This document shows, piece after piece, positions 9,406-22,368 of a stretch of DNA of 64,000 bases; position 1 is the stretch's first letter; each line of letters opens with the position of its first letter. The translations under genes were made by a program, and so were the position numbers. The notes beneath the pieces are model-generated. The model did no database searches and was not told where the DNA came from. It saw nothing but the letters and a program-made list of their open reading frames with translations. Origin of the DNA: Enterobacter mori LMG 25706 (lineage in GTDB: Bacteria > Pseudomonadota > Gammaproteobacteria > Enterobacterales > Enterobacteriaceae); assembly GCF_000211415.1 (NCBI RefSeq), contig NZ_GL890780.1:216179-280178 (forward strand), read 5' to 3'.

Positions 9406-10515
9406 ATGAAGATGTTATTGATTACAGGCGTGACCGGATTTCTGGGTGGTGCAGTTCTTGAAAAAATCCTGACCAACGACCAATCCGTAGAACTCCTTTT
9501 GCTTGCACGTGCTGGCGATCCGCAGAGCGGGCTGGAGCGCGTGCTGGAGAATATGCGCAAGTTCAACGTGCCTGAGGACAAACTGGCCTCCCTGAATGTG
9601 GATAATATCCTGACTGGCGACCTCAGCCAGCCTGAAGCCTTTCTGAGCGATCCCCGTCTGGATCGCGTCACGCATGTCGTTAACTGTGCGGCTGTCGCCT
9701 CATTTGGTAATAACCCGCTGATCTGGAAAGTCAACGTTGAAGGTACGCTCGCGCTGGCGCGCCGTATGGAGCAGGTCACAGGACTGCAGCGTTTCCTCCA
9801 CGTCGGCACCGCAATGTCATGCACGCCGGAGCAGGATTCACTGGTCGCCGAAAGCGCTGAATTAAGAGAGAATGCTGAACACCTGGTGGAATACACGTTT
9901 TCGAAGTCAACCATCGAACAGCTGATGCGCCAGGAGTGTCCGAACCTGCCGCTGCTCATCGCCCGTCCGTCCATTGTTGTCGGCCATACCCGTCATGGCT
10001 GCACGCCGTCGAGCAGCATTTTCTGGGTCTTTAGCATGGGCCTGATGCTGCAGAAGTTTATGTGCTCAATGGAGGACCGAATCGACGTTGTTCCGGTGGA
10101 TTATTGCGCCGACGCGATGTTAATGCTGCTCAACAGCAACGTTCGTCCGGGGGAAGTGGTACATATTTCTGCGGGAGAAGAGAACAGCGTTCGCTTTGCA
10201 GATATCGATCGGGCAATGGCGCTGGCACTGGAGAAAGCCCCCGTCGGTGATAAATATGCGCAGGTCAGCTACGAAACGCTGGTCAGAATGCGCCGCGAGT
10301 TAAAACATATTTTTGGCCCGTGCAACGAACGTCTGATGCTGAAAGCCATGCGTTTATACGGTGCGTTTGCCACGCTTAACGTGCGCTTCAGCAACGATAA
10401 GCTGCTTAGCATGGGGATGCCAAAGCCACCGCGGTTTACGGATTACATCGCCCGCTGCGTGCAAACCACCCAGGGGTTGACCATTCCGGAGCAAATGGCG
10501 GTTGATTTTAAATAG
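9406..10515 (+). CDS. SDR-family NAD(P)-dependent reductase, male-sterility / thioester-reductase type
   Basis: Predicted oxidoreductase with an N-terminal Rossmann fold: TGVTGFLGG (residues 7-15) is the extended-SDR dinucleotide motif. The catalytic pair is Tyr163 and Lys167 in YTFSK, with RPSIVVGHTRHG downstream, a pattern seen in fatty acyl-CoA reductase and thioester-reductase (NAD-binding 4) domains. At 369 residues it is a stand-alone reductase with no carrier or adenylation domain. The substrate is unknown; an acyl or aldehyde group is plausible only by family. It converges on eno across a shared terminator and is preceded by an AT-rich region. It has no counterpart at this position in E. 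coli K-12, so it is an accessory gene of this lineage. Confidence 0.8.
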   Translation: MKMLLITGVTGFLGGAVLEKILTNDQSVELLLLARAGDPQSGLERVLENMRKFNVPEDKLASLNVDNILTGDLSQPEAFLSDPRLDRVTHVVNCAAVASFGNNPLIWKVNVEGTLALARRMEQVTGLQRFLHVGTAMSCTPEQDSLVAESAELRENAEHLVEYTFSKSTIEQLMRQECPNLPLLIARPSIVVGHTRHGCTPSSSIFWVFSMGLMLQKFMCSMEDRIDVVPVDYCADAMLMLLNSNVRPGEVVHISAGEENSVRFADIDRAMALALEKAPVGDKYAQVSYETLVRMRRELKHIFGPCNERLMLKAMRLYGAFATLNVRFSNDKLLSMGMPKPPRFTDYIARCVQTTQGLTIPEQMAVDFK

Positions 10516-10517
10516 CC

Positions 10518-10550
10518 AAAAAAAATGCCAGTCATTCGACTGGCATTTTC
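10518..10550. terminator. Bidirectional terminator between the reductase gene and eno
   Basis: AAAATGCCAGTC / GACTGGCATTTT forms a hairpin with an A-tract on one side and a T-tract on the other, placed between two convergent genes, so it can end both transcripts. Confidence 0.85.
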
Positions 10551-10568
10551 ATTTTAAGGCTTAAGCAA

Positions 10569-11939
<1,371 letters not shown>

Positions 11940-11949
11940 CTAACTTTTT

Positions 11950-13602
<1,653 letters not shown>

Positions 13603-13745
13603 TTAGGGTGAAACGATGGAATAACCAGGACGGGAAAGTAGTATACCCGAACACGGCGAGCGCCACAAACTTTCATTCTCCGTCTCCATTCCAGGCCATG
13701 ACAAACATAAGGAGTGAGAAAATAGCCCCTTTTGGGTAAATGTTT

Positions 13746-13798
13746 TTGACGCAAATCAAGCGCTTGTCATTTAAAAAATCACACAAATTGCGCTTGAT
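13746..13798. promoter_or_regulatory. Inverted repeat and FNR-like box between pyrG and mazG
   Basis: ATCAAGCGC (13755-13763) is repeated inverted as GCGCTTGAT (13790-13798), and AAGCGCTT at 13758-13765 is itself a palindrome. TTGACGCAAATCAA (13746-13759) differs by one base from the FNR consensus TTGAT-N4-ATCAA. The region is the likely pyrG promoter area and lies just past the mazG stop. The protein that binds, if any, is unknown. Confidence 0.35.
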
Positions 13799-13810
13799 CG
13801 CAAAATCTCG

Positions 13811-14602
13811 TTAGAGATCATGTTCCTGGCGTTTTACTTCCTGCCAGACTTCTTCCATGGCTTCGAGGCCGATTCCGGTCATTTCCAGGCCGCGTGAGGC
13901 CACAATCCGCTCAACTTCGCGAAAGCGTCGCTCGAACTTAATGTTGGCTTTTTGCAGGGCGGTTTCCGCTTTTACACCCAAATGGCGCGAAAGATTGACG
14001 GTCGCGAAAAGCAGGTCGCCCATCTCCTCTTCCAGCTTTGCTTCATCCACAACCGCCTGCTGCGCTTCATGCATCACCTCGTCGATCTCTTCATGCACTT
14101 TATCCAGCACCGGCCCCAGGGAGTCCCAGTCAAAACCCACGGCAGAGCAGCGTTTCTGAATTTTATGCGCGCGCATCAGCGCGGGCAGGCTCATCGGAAT
14201 ATCATCCAGCGCCGAGTGCTGGGATTTTTCGGCCCGCTCGGCGCTTTTTATCTGCTCCCAGCGAGCCAGCACTTCCGCGCTGTTGCCTGCGGTGGCATCG
14301 CCAAAAATATGCGGATGGCGGCGCTCCAGCTTGTCGCTGATGGCAGCGCAGATGTCGTCAAAGTTAAAGCGCCGTTCTTCCTGCGCCATCTGGGCATAGA
14401 ACACCACCTGGAATAACAGGTCGCCCAGCTCGCCGCGCAGGTCGTCAAAATCCTCGCGCGAAATGGCGTCCAGCACTTCATAGGTTTCTTCAAGGGTGTA
14501 CGGGGCGATGGTCGCGAAAGTCTGCTCCTTGTCCCACGGGCAGCCGTTTTCCGGGTCGCGCAGGCGTTTCATGATGCCGAGCAGGCGGTCGATTTGAGTC
14601 AT
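13811..14602 (-). CDS. mazG: Nucleoside triphosphate pyrophosphohydrolase
   Basis: Hydrolyses nucleoside triphosphates to monophosphates and pyrophosphate; in E. coli it is linked to lowering (p)ppGpp effects and to cell survival under starvation. The 263 residues hold two MazG helical-bundle domains; the N-terminal one shows CPWDKEQT and the ELGDLLFQVVFYAQ metal-binding helix (ExxE plus DLL), and the second repeats this as EEEMGDLLFATVNL. In E. coli the mazEF toxin-antitoxin pair lies between relA and mazG; here only a REP-like element occupies that 67-base gap. Confidence 0.96.
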   Translation of the reverse strand: MTQIDRLLGIMKRLRDPENGCPWDKEQTFATIAPYTLEETYEVLDAISREDFDDLRGELGDLLFQVVFYAQMAQEERRFNFDDICAAISDKLERRHPHIFGDATAGNSAEVLARWEQIKSAERAEKSQHSALDDIPMSLPALMRAHKIQKRCSAVGFDWDSLGPVLDKVHEEIDEVMHEAQQAVVDEAKLEEEMGDLLFATVNLSRHLGVKAETALQKANIKFERRFREVERIVASRGLEMTGIGLEAMEEVWQEVKRQEHDL

Positions 14603-14625
14603 AGTTCTGTCCTGATGAAAAAAAT

Positions 14626-14657
14626 GCCGGGTGGCGACGAAGCCTTACCCGGCCTAC
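14626..14657. repeat. REP-like palindrome between relA and mazG
   Basis: GCCGGGTGGCGAC...CTTACCCGGCCTAC is a single REP-type unit filling most of the 67-base gap where E. coli has mazEF. It is of the same type as the units at 4984, 21078 and 26703. Confidence 0.75.
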
Positions 14658-14669
14658 AGAAGAGTGTAT

Positions 14670-16901
14670 TTAACCGCCGTGCAGACGACGCGCGTCTATC
14701 ACATCCGGCACCTGGTTCAGTTTGCCGAGCACGCGGCCCAGCACCTGCAGGTTGTAGATTTCGATGGTCATATCGATGGTGGCAAGCTGCTCGCGGGTAT
14801 CGCTGCGGCTGGCAACGCCCAGCACGTTAACCTTCTCGTTGGCGAGAATGGTCGTGATGTCGCGCAGCAGGCCGCTGCGGTCATTGGCGGTGACGCGCAC
14901 CACCAGCGAGTAGCCTGCGGAGTAGCTTTCGCCCCAGACCGCTTCCACGATGCGCTCCGGCGCATGTGACTGCAGCTCTGCAAGCTGGTCACAGTCTGAA
15001 CGGTGGATCGAAATCCCGCGCCCCTGAGTGATAAAGCCGACGATATCGTCACCTGGAATAGGCTGGCAGCAGCGGGCAATGTGGTGCATCAGATTGCCCA
15101 CGCCTTCCACGACCACCCGGCCGTTATCTTTGCTGCGCTGCTGCGGCGCATGGGTTTTCTGCTGCAGCTGCTTCAGCGCCGCCGCATCCTGCTCCGCCGC
15201 ACTTGGCTTGTTGAACTGCGCCTGCAGGAAGTTCACCATCTGATTCAGACGGATATCTCCGCCGCCAATGGCCGCTAACAGTTCGTCAAGCTCGTTGAAG
15301 TTGTAGCGTGGCAGCAGGAATTTCTCCGCCTCTTTCAGGCTGATCCCCACATGCTCCAGTTCGTCATCGAGGATCTGGCGACCGGCAAGGATGTTTTTAT
15401 CGCGATCCTGCTTGCGGAACCAGGCGTGGATCTTGGAGCGCCCGCGGCTGGTGGTGACATAGCCCAGGTTCGGGTTCAGCCAGTCGCGGCTCGGGTTGGG
15501 CTGCTTCTGGGTGATGATCTCAATCTGGTCCCCCATCTGCAGCTGATAAGTGAATGGCACGATTCGTCCGCCGATTTTCGCCCCGATGCAGCGGTGCCCC
15601 ACATCGCTATGGATGTGGTAGGCGAAGTCGAGCGGCGTGGAGCCCGCGGGCAGGTCGACAACGTCCCCTTTCGGGGTAAAGACGTAGACCCGGTCGTCGA
15701 AGACCTGGCTGCGCACTTCATCAAGCATTTCGCCGGAATCAGCCATCTCTTCCTGCCACGCAATCAGCTTACGCAGCCAGGCGATGCGGTCTTCGTGGCC
15801 AGAACGCGCGCCGCCGGACGTACCCTCTTTGTATTTCCAGTGCGCGGCCACGCCCAACTCGGCGTCTTCGTGCATCTGTTTGGTGCGGATCTGGATCTCA
15901 ACCGTTTTGCCGCCGGGGCCAAGCACCACGGTATGAATAGACTGGTAGCCGTTCGGTTTCGGGTTCGCCACATAGTCGTCGAACTCGTCCGGCAGGTGGC
16001 GGAAGTGAGTATGTACTATCCCCAGCGCGGCGTAGCAGTCCTGCAGACGCTCCGCCACGATACGCACGGCGCGCACGTCAAACAGCTCGTCAAAGGCGAG
16101 GTGTTTCTTCTGCATTTTGCGCCAGATGCTGTAGATGTGCTTAGGTCGACCGTAGACTTCGGCGCGCACGTTCTCTTCTTTCATTGACTGACGCAGCCCG
16201 CTGACAAACTCGTCGATGTAGTGTTCACGATCGATACGGCGTTCATGCAGAAGTTTGGCAATGCGCTTGTATTCCGCAGGGTGCAGATAGCGGAAGCAGT
16301 AATCTTCAAGCTCCCATTTCAGCTGACCGATACCTAAGCGGTTCGCCAGCGGCGCATAGATATTTGTACACTCCTTGGCGGCAAGGACGCGCTCGTCTTC
16401 CGGCGCATCCTTCACTTCGCGCAGGTGCGCAATACGTTCGGCAAGCTTGATGACCACGCAGCGGAAGTCATCCACCATGGCCAGCAGCATTCGCCGGACG
16501 TTATCAACCTGTTCTGAGGAGACGGAATCGGTATGGGCAGCTTTAAGCTGGCGGATGGCCGCCATATCGCGCACGCCGTGGATCAGCGCGACGACGGAGG
16601 TTCCGACGCTGTCACGCAGCACGTCTTCGCTGACCACGTCAGCATCGGCGAGCGGAAACAGAAGCGCGGCCTGCAGCGTTTCGATATCCATGTTCAGCAT
16701 GGAGAGAATTTCGACCATTTCGATGCCGCGCCACAACAGCAGCTCGGCGTCAGGATGTCCCTGCGTGGTGCGCAGACAATAGGTCCAGGTTTCGGTTAAG
16801 CGTTCACACGACTGCTGGCTGGAAATCCCCAGACTTGCGATCCATTTTTGAGGGTCAAACTCACCAGCTTTATTAAGATGTGCACTTCTTACCGCAACCA
16901 T
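14670..16901 (-). CDS. relA: GTP pyrophosphokinase, (p)ppGpp synthetase I
   Basis: Ribosome-associated stringent-response enzyme that makes pppGpp/ppGpp from GTP or GDP and ATP when uncharged tRNA enters the A site. The 743-residue order is: degenerate HD hydrolase domain with FPLADADVVSE in place of the active HDxxED motif, synthetase domain with KPNGYQSIH, TGS domain (DRVYVFTPKGDVVDLPAGSTPLDFAY), and C-terminal zinc-finger and ACT/RRM regulatory domains. The inactive HD motif and normal synthetase motif indicate RelA rather than bifunctional SpoT. rlmD lies 51 bases upstream in the same direction. Confidence 0.97.
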   Translation of the reverse strand: MVAVRSAHLNKAGEFDPQKWIASLGISSQQSCERLTETWTYCLRTTQGHPDAELLLWRGIEMVEILSMLNMDIETLQAALLFPLADADVVSEDVLRDSVGTSVVALIHGVRDMAAIRQLKAAHTDSVSSEQVDNVRRMLLAMVDDFRCVVIKLAERIAHLREVKDAPEDERVLAAKECTNIYAPLANRLGIGQLKWELEDYCFRYLHPAEYKRIAKLLHERRIDREHYIDEFVSGLRQSMKEENVRAEVYGRPKHIYSIWRKMQKKHLAFDELFDVRAVRIVAERLQDCYAALGIVHTHFRHLPDEFDDYVANPKPNGYQSIHTVVLGPGGKTVEIQIRTKQMHEDAELGVAAHWKYKEGTSGGARSGHEDRIAWLRKLIAWQEEMADSGEMLDEVRSQVFDDRVYVFTPKGDVVDLPAGSTPLDFAYHIHSDVGHRCIGAKIGGRIVPFTYQLQMGDQIEIITQKQPNPSRDWLNPNLGYVTTSRGRSKIHAWFRKQDRDKNILAGRQILDDELEHVGISLKEAEKFLLPRYNFNELDELLAAIGGGDIRLNQMVNFLQAQFNKPSAAEQDAAALKQLQQKTHAPQQRSKDNGRVVVEGVGNLMHHIARCCQPIPGDDIVGFITQGRGISIHRSDCDQLAELQSHAPERIVEAVWGESYSAGYSLVVRVTANDRSGLLRDITTILANEKVNVLGVASRSDTREQLATIDMTIEIYNLQVLGRVLGKLNQVPDVIDARRLHGG

Positions 16902-16952
16902 CGTCCTCTCCTTTAGGGACCAGGGCCTGTCGAAGTCGACAAGCCAAACAAA

Positions 16953-18251
16953 TTAGATGTGCTCAAACAACGCCATCGATTCCAGATGTCCAGTGTGCGG
17001 GAACATGTCCAGCATTGCCAGACGCTGAATCTGGTAACCCGCACTGATTAATGCCTCGCTGTCCCGGGCAAGCGTCGCCGGGTTACAGGAAACATAGACC
17101 ACACGCTTCGGCGCGAGTTTAATAATATGTGCCATTACGCCCGGAGCACCGGCGCGTGCCGGGTCGAGCAAAATTTTATCAAAGCCCTGTTTTGCCCACG
17201 GCTGTTGAGTAACATCTTCCTCAAGGTTTTGATGAAAAAATGTCACATTTTGCAAGCCATTCTGTAGGGCGTTTTCCTGTCCTTTGGCGACCAGCGCCTC
17301 AACGCCTTCCACACCCACCACGTTTGCCGCTTTCTGCGCCAGGGGCAGCGTGAAATTACCCATACCGCAGAAGAGATCGAGCACCCGGTCGGTCGGCTGG
17401 ATATCGAGCCAGTCCAGCGCTTTTTCAATCATCTGCTGATTCACGCCGTCATTGACCTGGATGAAATCCCGCGGGCTGAACGTTAAGCGTAGCCCGTTTG
17501 ACGCATACCAGGGAGCCTCTCCCGTAACCTGCTCATGTATCTCGCTTTGTGGTGCCAGGAAAAGCGCAAGCTTGTGGGAATGCGAAAAGCGTTCCAGTTT
17601 TTCGCGATCTTTTTCGGACAGCGGCGCAGTATGGCGCAGCACCATCAGCGGGCCGTTGTTAGCCAGAACCAGTTCCACGTGTCCGAGATGGCGAACACCT
17701 TCGAGACCGGACAAACACTGGTGCACATCAGGGAGCAATGCCTCAAGTTGGGGCACCAAAACAGGGCACTGCTTTATATCCACGATATCGCTGGCGCTGG
17801 CTTTACGAAATCCCATCTCCAGCCGCTCGGTTTTTGGCTGATAACTGAGGCTCAGGCGCGCGCGCCGACGGTAGCCCCAGGGCTGCCCGGCGATAATCTC
17901 GTTAACCTCGTGCTTAAGCTGACGCGCCAGCGCGCTGCTTTTACTTTTTTGCTGTAAAACTACGCTGGCATGCTGTTGCTGGCAGCCCCCGCAGACGCCA
18001 AAATGGGGGCAGCGAGGCACTTCGCGTTCGGGGCTATCGCTCAGTCGGCGCTTTACCTGGCCGCGCGCGTACTGGCGTTTATCTTCCGTCAGCGTAATTT
18101 CTGCTCGTTCTGATGGCAGCAAACCTGTTATAAACAGTGTCTTACCGTTGTGCCGCGCCACCCCCTGACCAAAGGGATCGAGGTCCGTGGCTTCAACAGT
18201 TATGATCTGACGCGTCGTCACGCGTCGCTTTGCAGAGTAGAATTGCGCCAT
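16953..18251 (-). CDS. rlmD: 23S rRNA (uracil-1939-C5)-methyltransferase
   Basis: Adds the C5 methyl group to U1939 of 23S rRNA using SAM. With the ATG at 18251 it has 432 residues beginning [10 protein letters not shown], like the 433-residue E. coli protein; a longer reading frame to 18335 adds 28 unrelated residues and is rejected. A TRAM domain is N-terminal, the [4Fe-4S] cysteines are in [10 protein letters not shown], the SAM fold includes [14 protein letters not shown], and the nucleophile is in [10 protein letters not shown]. It diverges from barA with about 59 bases between the two starts, so the promoters must overlap. Confidence 0.96.
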   Translation of the reverse strand: MAQFYSAKRRVTTRQIITVEATDLDPFGQGVARHNGKTLFITGLLPSERAEITLTEDKRQYARGQVKRRLSDSPEREVPRCPHFGVCGGCQQQHASVVLQQKSKSSALARQLKHEVNEIIAGQPWGYRRRARLSLSYQPKTERLEMGFRKASASDIVDIKQCPVLVPQLEALLPDVHQCLSGLEGVRHLGHVELVLANNGPLMVLRHTAPLSEKDREKLERFSHSHKLALFLAPQSEIHEQVTGEAPWYASNGLRLTFSPRDFIQVNDGVNQQMIEKALDWLDIQPTDRVLDLFCGMGNFTLPLAQKAANVVGVEGVEALVAKGQENALQNGLQNVTFFHQNLEEDVTQQPWAKQGFDKILLDPARAGAPGVMAHIIKLAPKRVVYVSCNPATLARDSEALISAGYQIQRLAMLDMFPHTGHLESMALFEHI

Positions 18252-18310
18252 CGCTGAGATTTTTCTCACATATAAACATAATTGTCCTAATTGTCCCATA
18301 ACGGAACGCC

Positions 18311-21070
18311 ATGACCAACTACAGCCTGCGTGCACGCATGATGATTTCGATCCTCGCCCCCACCGTATTGATCGGTTTGCTGCTGAGTATCTTCTTTGTG
18401 GTGCATCGCTATAACGATTTGCAGCGACAGCTGGAAGACGCCGGAGCCAGCATTATCGAACCGCTGGCGGTCTCCAGCGAGTACGGGATGAACCTGCAAA
18501 ACCGGGAATCCATTGGTCAGTTAATTAGTGTCCTGCATCGTCGTCACTCGGACATCGTGCGGGCTATCTCCGTTTATGATGAAAACAACCGTCTGTTTGT
18601 TACCTCGAATTTTCACCTTGACCCGACGTCCCTGAAAATTCCTGACGGCACGCCGTTCCCGCGCCATCTCACCGTATTGCGGCGAGGGGATATTATGATC
18701 CTGCGCACGCCAATCATCTCCGAGAGCTATTCTCCTGATGAATCCGCTCAGTCTGAAGCCAAATCCAGCAACAACATGCTGGGATATGTGGCACTGGAGT
18801 TGGATCTCAAATCAGTCCGACTGCAGCAGTACAAAGAAATATTTATCTCCGGCGTGATGATGCTCTTCTGTATCGGCATTGCGCTGATTTTCGGCTGGCG
18901 ACTGATGCGTGATGTGACGGGGCCGATTCGAAACATGGTCAACACCGTTGACCGTATCCGTCGCGGCCAGCTCGACAGCCGTGTGGAAGGGTTTATGTTG
19001 GGCGAGCTGGATATGCTGAAAAACGGCATCAATTCAATGGCGATGTCGCTGGCGGCGTATCATGAAGAGATGCAGCACAACGTTGACCAGGCCACCTCCG
19101 ACCTTCGCGAAACGCTGGAGCAAATGGAGATTCAGAACGTCGAGCTGGATCTGGCGAAAAAACGCGCCCAGGAAGCCGCGCGCATTAAATCCGAATTCCT
19201 TGCCAATATGTCACACGAGCTGAGAACCCCGCTGAACGGCGTAATCGGCTTTACCCGTCTGACGCTGAAAAGCGAGCTTAACCCCACCCAGCGCGACCAC
19301 CTGCATACTATCGAACGTTCGGCCAACAACCTGCTGGCGATCATTAACGACGTGCTGGACTTCTCGAAGCTGGAGGCGGGCAAGCTGATCCTCGAGAGTA
19401 TTCCGTTCCCGCTGCGCGGCACGCTGGATGAAGTGGTGACGCTGCTTGCGCATTCGTCACACGATAAGGGACTGGAGCTGACGCTCAATATCAAAAACGA
19501 CGTGCCGGATAACGTCATTGGTGACCCGCTGCGTCTGCAGCAGGTCATCACTAATCTGGTGGGCAACGCGATCAAGTTTACCGAGAGCGGCAATATCGAC
19601 ATTCTTGTCGAAAAACGGGCGCTCAGTAATAACAAGGTACAGATTGAGGTGCAAATCCGCGATACCGGTATCGGCATACCGGAGCGCGATCAGTCGCGTC
19701 TGTTCCAGGCATTCCGTCAGGCGGACGCCAGTATTTCCCGCCGCCACGGGGGGACCGGCCTGGGGCTGGTGATCACCCAAAAACTGGTAAAAGAGATGGG
19801 CGGCGATATCTCCTTCCACAGCCAGCCTAACCGGGGTTCGACCTTCTGGTTCCATATCAATCTCGATCTCAATCCGAACGTCATGACCGATGGGCCAGTG
19901 ACCGACTGCCTGAAAGGGATGCGTCTGGCCTACGTTGAGCCAAATGCCGCAGCGGCACAGTGCACGCTGGACGTGTTAAGCACCACGCCGCTGGAGGTTG
20001 TCTACAGCCCGACCTTCTCTGCGCTTGCCGTTGAGCACTACGATATCCTGCTGATGGGGATCCCGGTCACCTTTACGGCCGACCTGACCATGCAGCAGGA
20101 GCGCCTGGCGAAAGCGGCATCAATGACTGACTACCTGCTGCTGGCTCTGCCTTGCCATGCACAAATTAACGCCGAAGAGCTGAAAAATGACGGGGCCGCC
20201 GCCTGCCTGCTCAAACCGCTCACGGCCACACGCCTGCTGCCTGCACTCACCGAATACTGTCGTCTGAGCCAGCACGCGCTGCCGCTCGTCAGCGACGAGC
20301 AAAAGCTGCCGATGAGCGTGATGGCGGTGGACGATAACCCGGCAAACCTGAAGCTGATTGGCGTGCTGCTGGAGGATCAGGTTCAGCATGTGGAACTGTG
20401 TACCAGCGGTGCGCAGGCAGTGGAACAGGCTAAACAGATGCAGTTCGATTTGATTCTGATGGATATTCAGATGCCGGGTATGGACGGTATTCGCGCCTGC
20501 GAGCTTATCCGCCAGCTCCCGCATCAGCAGCAAACGCCGGTTATTGCGGTGACCGCGCACGCCATGGCCGGACAGAAAGAAAAATTGCTGAGCGCCGGGA
20601 TGAATGATTATCTGGCGAAGCCTATCGACGAAGAGAAACTGCATAGCCTGCTGGTGCGCTACAAACCGGGGCATATTGGCGGGACGTACACGGTTGCAAC
20701 AGAATCGCCGGAGATTAGCGTCAACCAGAATGCTACCTTCGACTGGTCACTGGCGCTGCGCCAGGCGGCTGGGAAAACCGATTTAGCCCGCGACATGTTG
20801 CAAATGCTGGTCGCCTTCCTGCCGGAAATCCGTAATAAAGTTGAAGAACAGCTGGTGGGAGAAAACCCTGAAGAACTGCTGGAAGCCATCCACAAGCTGC
20901 ACGGCAGCTGCGGCTACAGCGGGGTGCCGCGGTTGAAGAACCTTTGTCAGTTGCTGGAGCAACAGTTACGCGCCGGTACGCCAGAATCCGAGCTTGAACC
21001 CGAGTTTCTGGAGCTGCTGGATGAAATGGATAACGTGACGCGGGAAGCGATGAAGGTGTTAGGGAGCTGA
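18311..21070 (+). CDS. barA: Hybrid sensor histidine kinase BarA
   Basis: Tripartite sensor kinase that phosphorylates the response regulator UvrY; the pair activates csrB/csrC transcription and thus controls carbon storage, motility and biofilm through CsrA. The 919 residues show two transmembrane segments flanking a periplasmic region (about residues 10-30 and 175-195), a HAMP linker, a HisKA domain with His302 in [11 protein letters not shown], an HATPase domain with [10 protein letters not shown], a receiver domain with Asp718 in LMDIQMPG, and a C-terminal HPt domain with His861 in [11 protein letters not shown]. All three phosphorelay residues keep the E. coli numbering. Its regulatory output csrB lies about 7.5 kb away in this window. 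Confidence 0.97.
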   Translation: MTNYSLRARMMISILAPTVLIGLLLSIFFVVHRYNDLQRQLEDAGASIIEPLAVSSEYGMNLQNRESIGQLISVLHRRHSDIVRAISVYDENNRLFVTSNFHLDPTSLKIPDGTPFPRHLTVLRRGDIMILRTPIISESYSPDESAQSEAKSSNNMLGYVALELDLKSVRLQQYKEIFISGVMMLFCIGIALIFGWRLMRDVTGPIRNMVNTVDRIRRGQLDSRVEGFMLGELDMLKNGINSMAMSLAAYHEEMQHNVDQATSDLRETLEQMEIQNVELDLAKKRAQEAARIKSEFLANMSHELRTPLNGVIGFTRLTLKSELNPTQRDHLHTIERSANNLLAIINDVLDFSKLEAGKLILESIPFPLRGTLDEVVTLLAHSSHDKGLELTLNIKNDVPDNVIGDPLRLQQVITNLVGNAIKFTESGNIDILVEKRALSNNKVQIEVQIRDTGIGIPERDQSRLFQAFRQADASISRRHGGTGLGLVITQKLVKEMGGDISFHSQPNRGSTFWFHINLDLNPNVMTDGPVTDCLKGMRLAYVEPNAAAAQCTLDVLSTTPLEVVYSPTFSALAVEHYDILLMGIPVTFTADLTMQQERLAKAASMTDYLLLALPCHAQINAEELKNDGAAACLLKPLTATRLLPALTEYCRLSQHALPLVSDEQKLPMSVMAVDDNPANLKLIGVLLEDQVQHVELCTSGAQAVEQAKQMQFDLILMDIQMPGMDGIRACELIRQLPHQQQTPVIAVTAHAMAGQKEKLLSAGMNDYLAKPIDEEKLHSLLVRYKPGHIGGTYTVATESPEISVNQNATFDWSLALRQAAGKTDLARDMLQMLVAFLPEIRNKVEEQLVGENPEELLEAIHKLHGSCGYSGVPRLKNLCQLLEQQLRAGTPESELEPEFLELLDEMDNVTREAMKVLGS

Positions 21071-21077
21071 TATAAAA

Positions 21078-21147
21078 GCCCGGTGGCGCTACGCTTACCG
21101 GGCCTACAATTGCGGGTGCGGCCTGATGCCCTCCCACAGGGAGAGGG
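21078..21147. repeat. REP-like unit plus GGGAGAGGG palindrome between barA and garK
   Basis: A REP-type unit GCCCGGTGGCGCTACGC...CCGGGCCTAC (21078-21107) is followed by GTGCGGCCTGATGCC and a shortened CTCCC-ACA-GGGAG palindrome (21129-21147) that ends 4 bases from the garK stop. The same GTGCGGCCTGATGCCCTC leader precedes the palindrome at 61603, so the leader and hairpin belong to one repeat family. Confidence 0.7.
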
Positions 21148-21151
21148 AGAA

Positions 21152-22291
21152 CTACATTCCCTGCCCCACTTTCAGCGCCGCCGCGATATTCCTTGCGGCC
21201 ATCCTGACATTCTCGCTGGCATTTTCCAGCGCATCCTCCAGTGAACAGATGGTGTAAATCACGCTAAACACGGCGTCGATACCGTGCTCATGCACCACAC
21301 CGACATCCGCCGTCAGGCTGCCCGCAATCCCGATAACCGGTTTGTTAAAGCGTTTTGCGACTTTCGCCACTCCAACGGGCACTTTTCCGTGGATTGTCTG
21401 ACTGTCGATGCGGCCTTCGCCGGTGATCACTAAGTCAGCATCGGCGACCTGATCCGCGAGATGCAAGGCATCGGTGACGATCTCAATCCCCTGACGCAGC
21501 TGAGCGCCGCAAAAGGCGTATAGCGCGGCCCCCATCCCGCCCGCCGCACCGCCGCCGGACAGGTTCAGAACGTCGATATCCAGATCGCGGGCGATAACCT
21601 GCGCATAATGGGCAAGCGCGCTGTCCAGAGTGACAATCATCTCTGGCGTCGCCCCTTTCTGCGGGCCAAACACCGCAGTGGCTCCCTCCTCCCCCGTTAA
21701 CGGGTTGGTGACATCGCAGGCAACCTCAATCCGGCACGCTTTCAGCCGTTTATCGAGACCGGTAAGGTCAATATGTGCCAGCGTGGCAAGTTCGCCGCCC
21801 CCGAGTCCGACAGGCTTCTGAGCGGCATCCAGCAATTTCGCGCCCAGCGCCTGGACCATGCCCGCGCCGCCGTCGTTGGTGCCACTGCCGCCAATGCCGA
21901 TAATGATATGCTTAACGCCCGCGTCCAGCGCATGACGGATGAGCTCGCCGGTTCCCCACGAGGTCGTTTTCAGCGGGTTGCGCTGCGAGGGTGGCACAAG
22001 CTCCAGACCGCTCGCCGCCGCCATTTCAATAAACGCACTTTGATCGTCACCGGATAACCCGTAGAACCCTTCAACAGGCTCCCCCAGCGGACCTGTCACC
22101 GGGACATGAATGATTCGCCCCTGAGTGGCCGCAACCATCGCCTCGACGGTGCCTTCGCCCCCATCGGCAACCGGTAATTTTACGTAGTTAGCCGAGGGAA
22201 AAATCTCGCGAAAGCCGCGTTCTATCGCTGTCGCTACCTCAAGAGCACTCAAACTTTCCTTATACGAGTCCGGTGCGATAACAATTTTCAT
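21152..22291 (-). CDS. garK: Glycerate 2-kinase
   Basis: Phosphorylates D-glycerate to 2-phosphoglycerate, the last step of glucarate/galactarate catabolism. The 379-residue protein has the GlxK/GarK-family features: MKIVIAPDSYKESL at the start, VADGGEGTVEAM, IGIGGSGTNDGGAGM near residue 130 and VITGEGRIDSQT near 285. It follows gudD by 77 bases on the same strand, suggesting co-expression with glucarate genes; in E. coli K-12 garK sits in the garPLRK operon instead. A GlxK assignment (glyoxylate pathway) cannot be excluded from sequence, but the context favours glucarate use. Confidence 0.88.
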   Translation of the reverse strand: MKIVIAPDSYKESLSALEVATAIERGFREIFPSANYVKLPVADGGEGTVEAMVAATQGRIIHVPVTGPLGEPVEGFYGLSGDDQSAFIEMAAASGLELVPPSQRNPLKTTSWGTGELIRHALDAGVKHIIIGIGGSGTNDGGAGMVQALGAKLLDAAQKPVGLGGGELATLAHIDLTGLDKRLKACRIEVACDVTNPLTGEEGATAVFGPQKGATPEMIVTLDSALAHYAQVIARDLDIDVLNLSGGGAAGGMGAALYAFCGAQLRQGIEIVTDALHLADQVADADLVITGEGRIDSQTIHGKVPVGVAKVAKRFNKPVIGIAGSLTADVGVVHEHGIDAVFSVIYTICSLEDALENASENVRMAARNIAAALKVGQGM

Positions 22292-22368
22292 AAGCCATCC
22301 TTACGCATAGTCATTACGTTAAGCATACACCACGTAAACGACCGCTCATGGGAGCGGTCCCAATGCGT

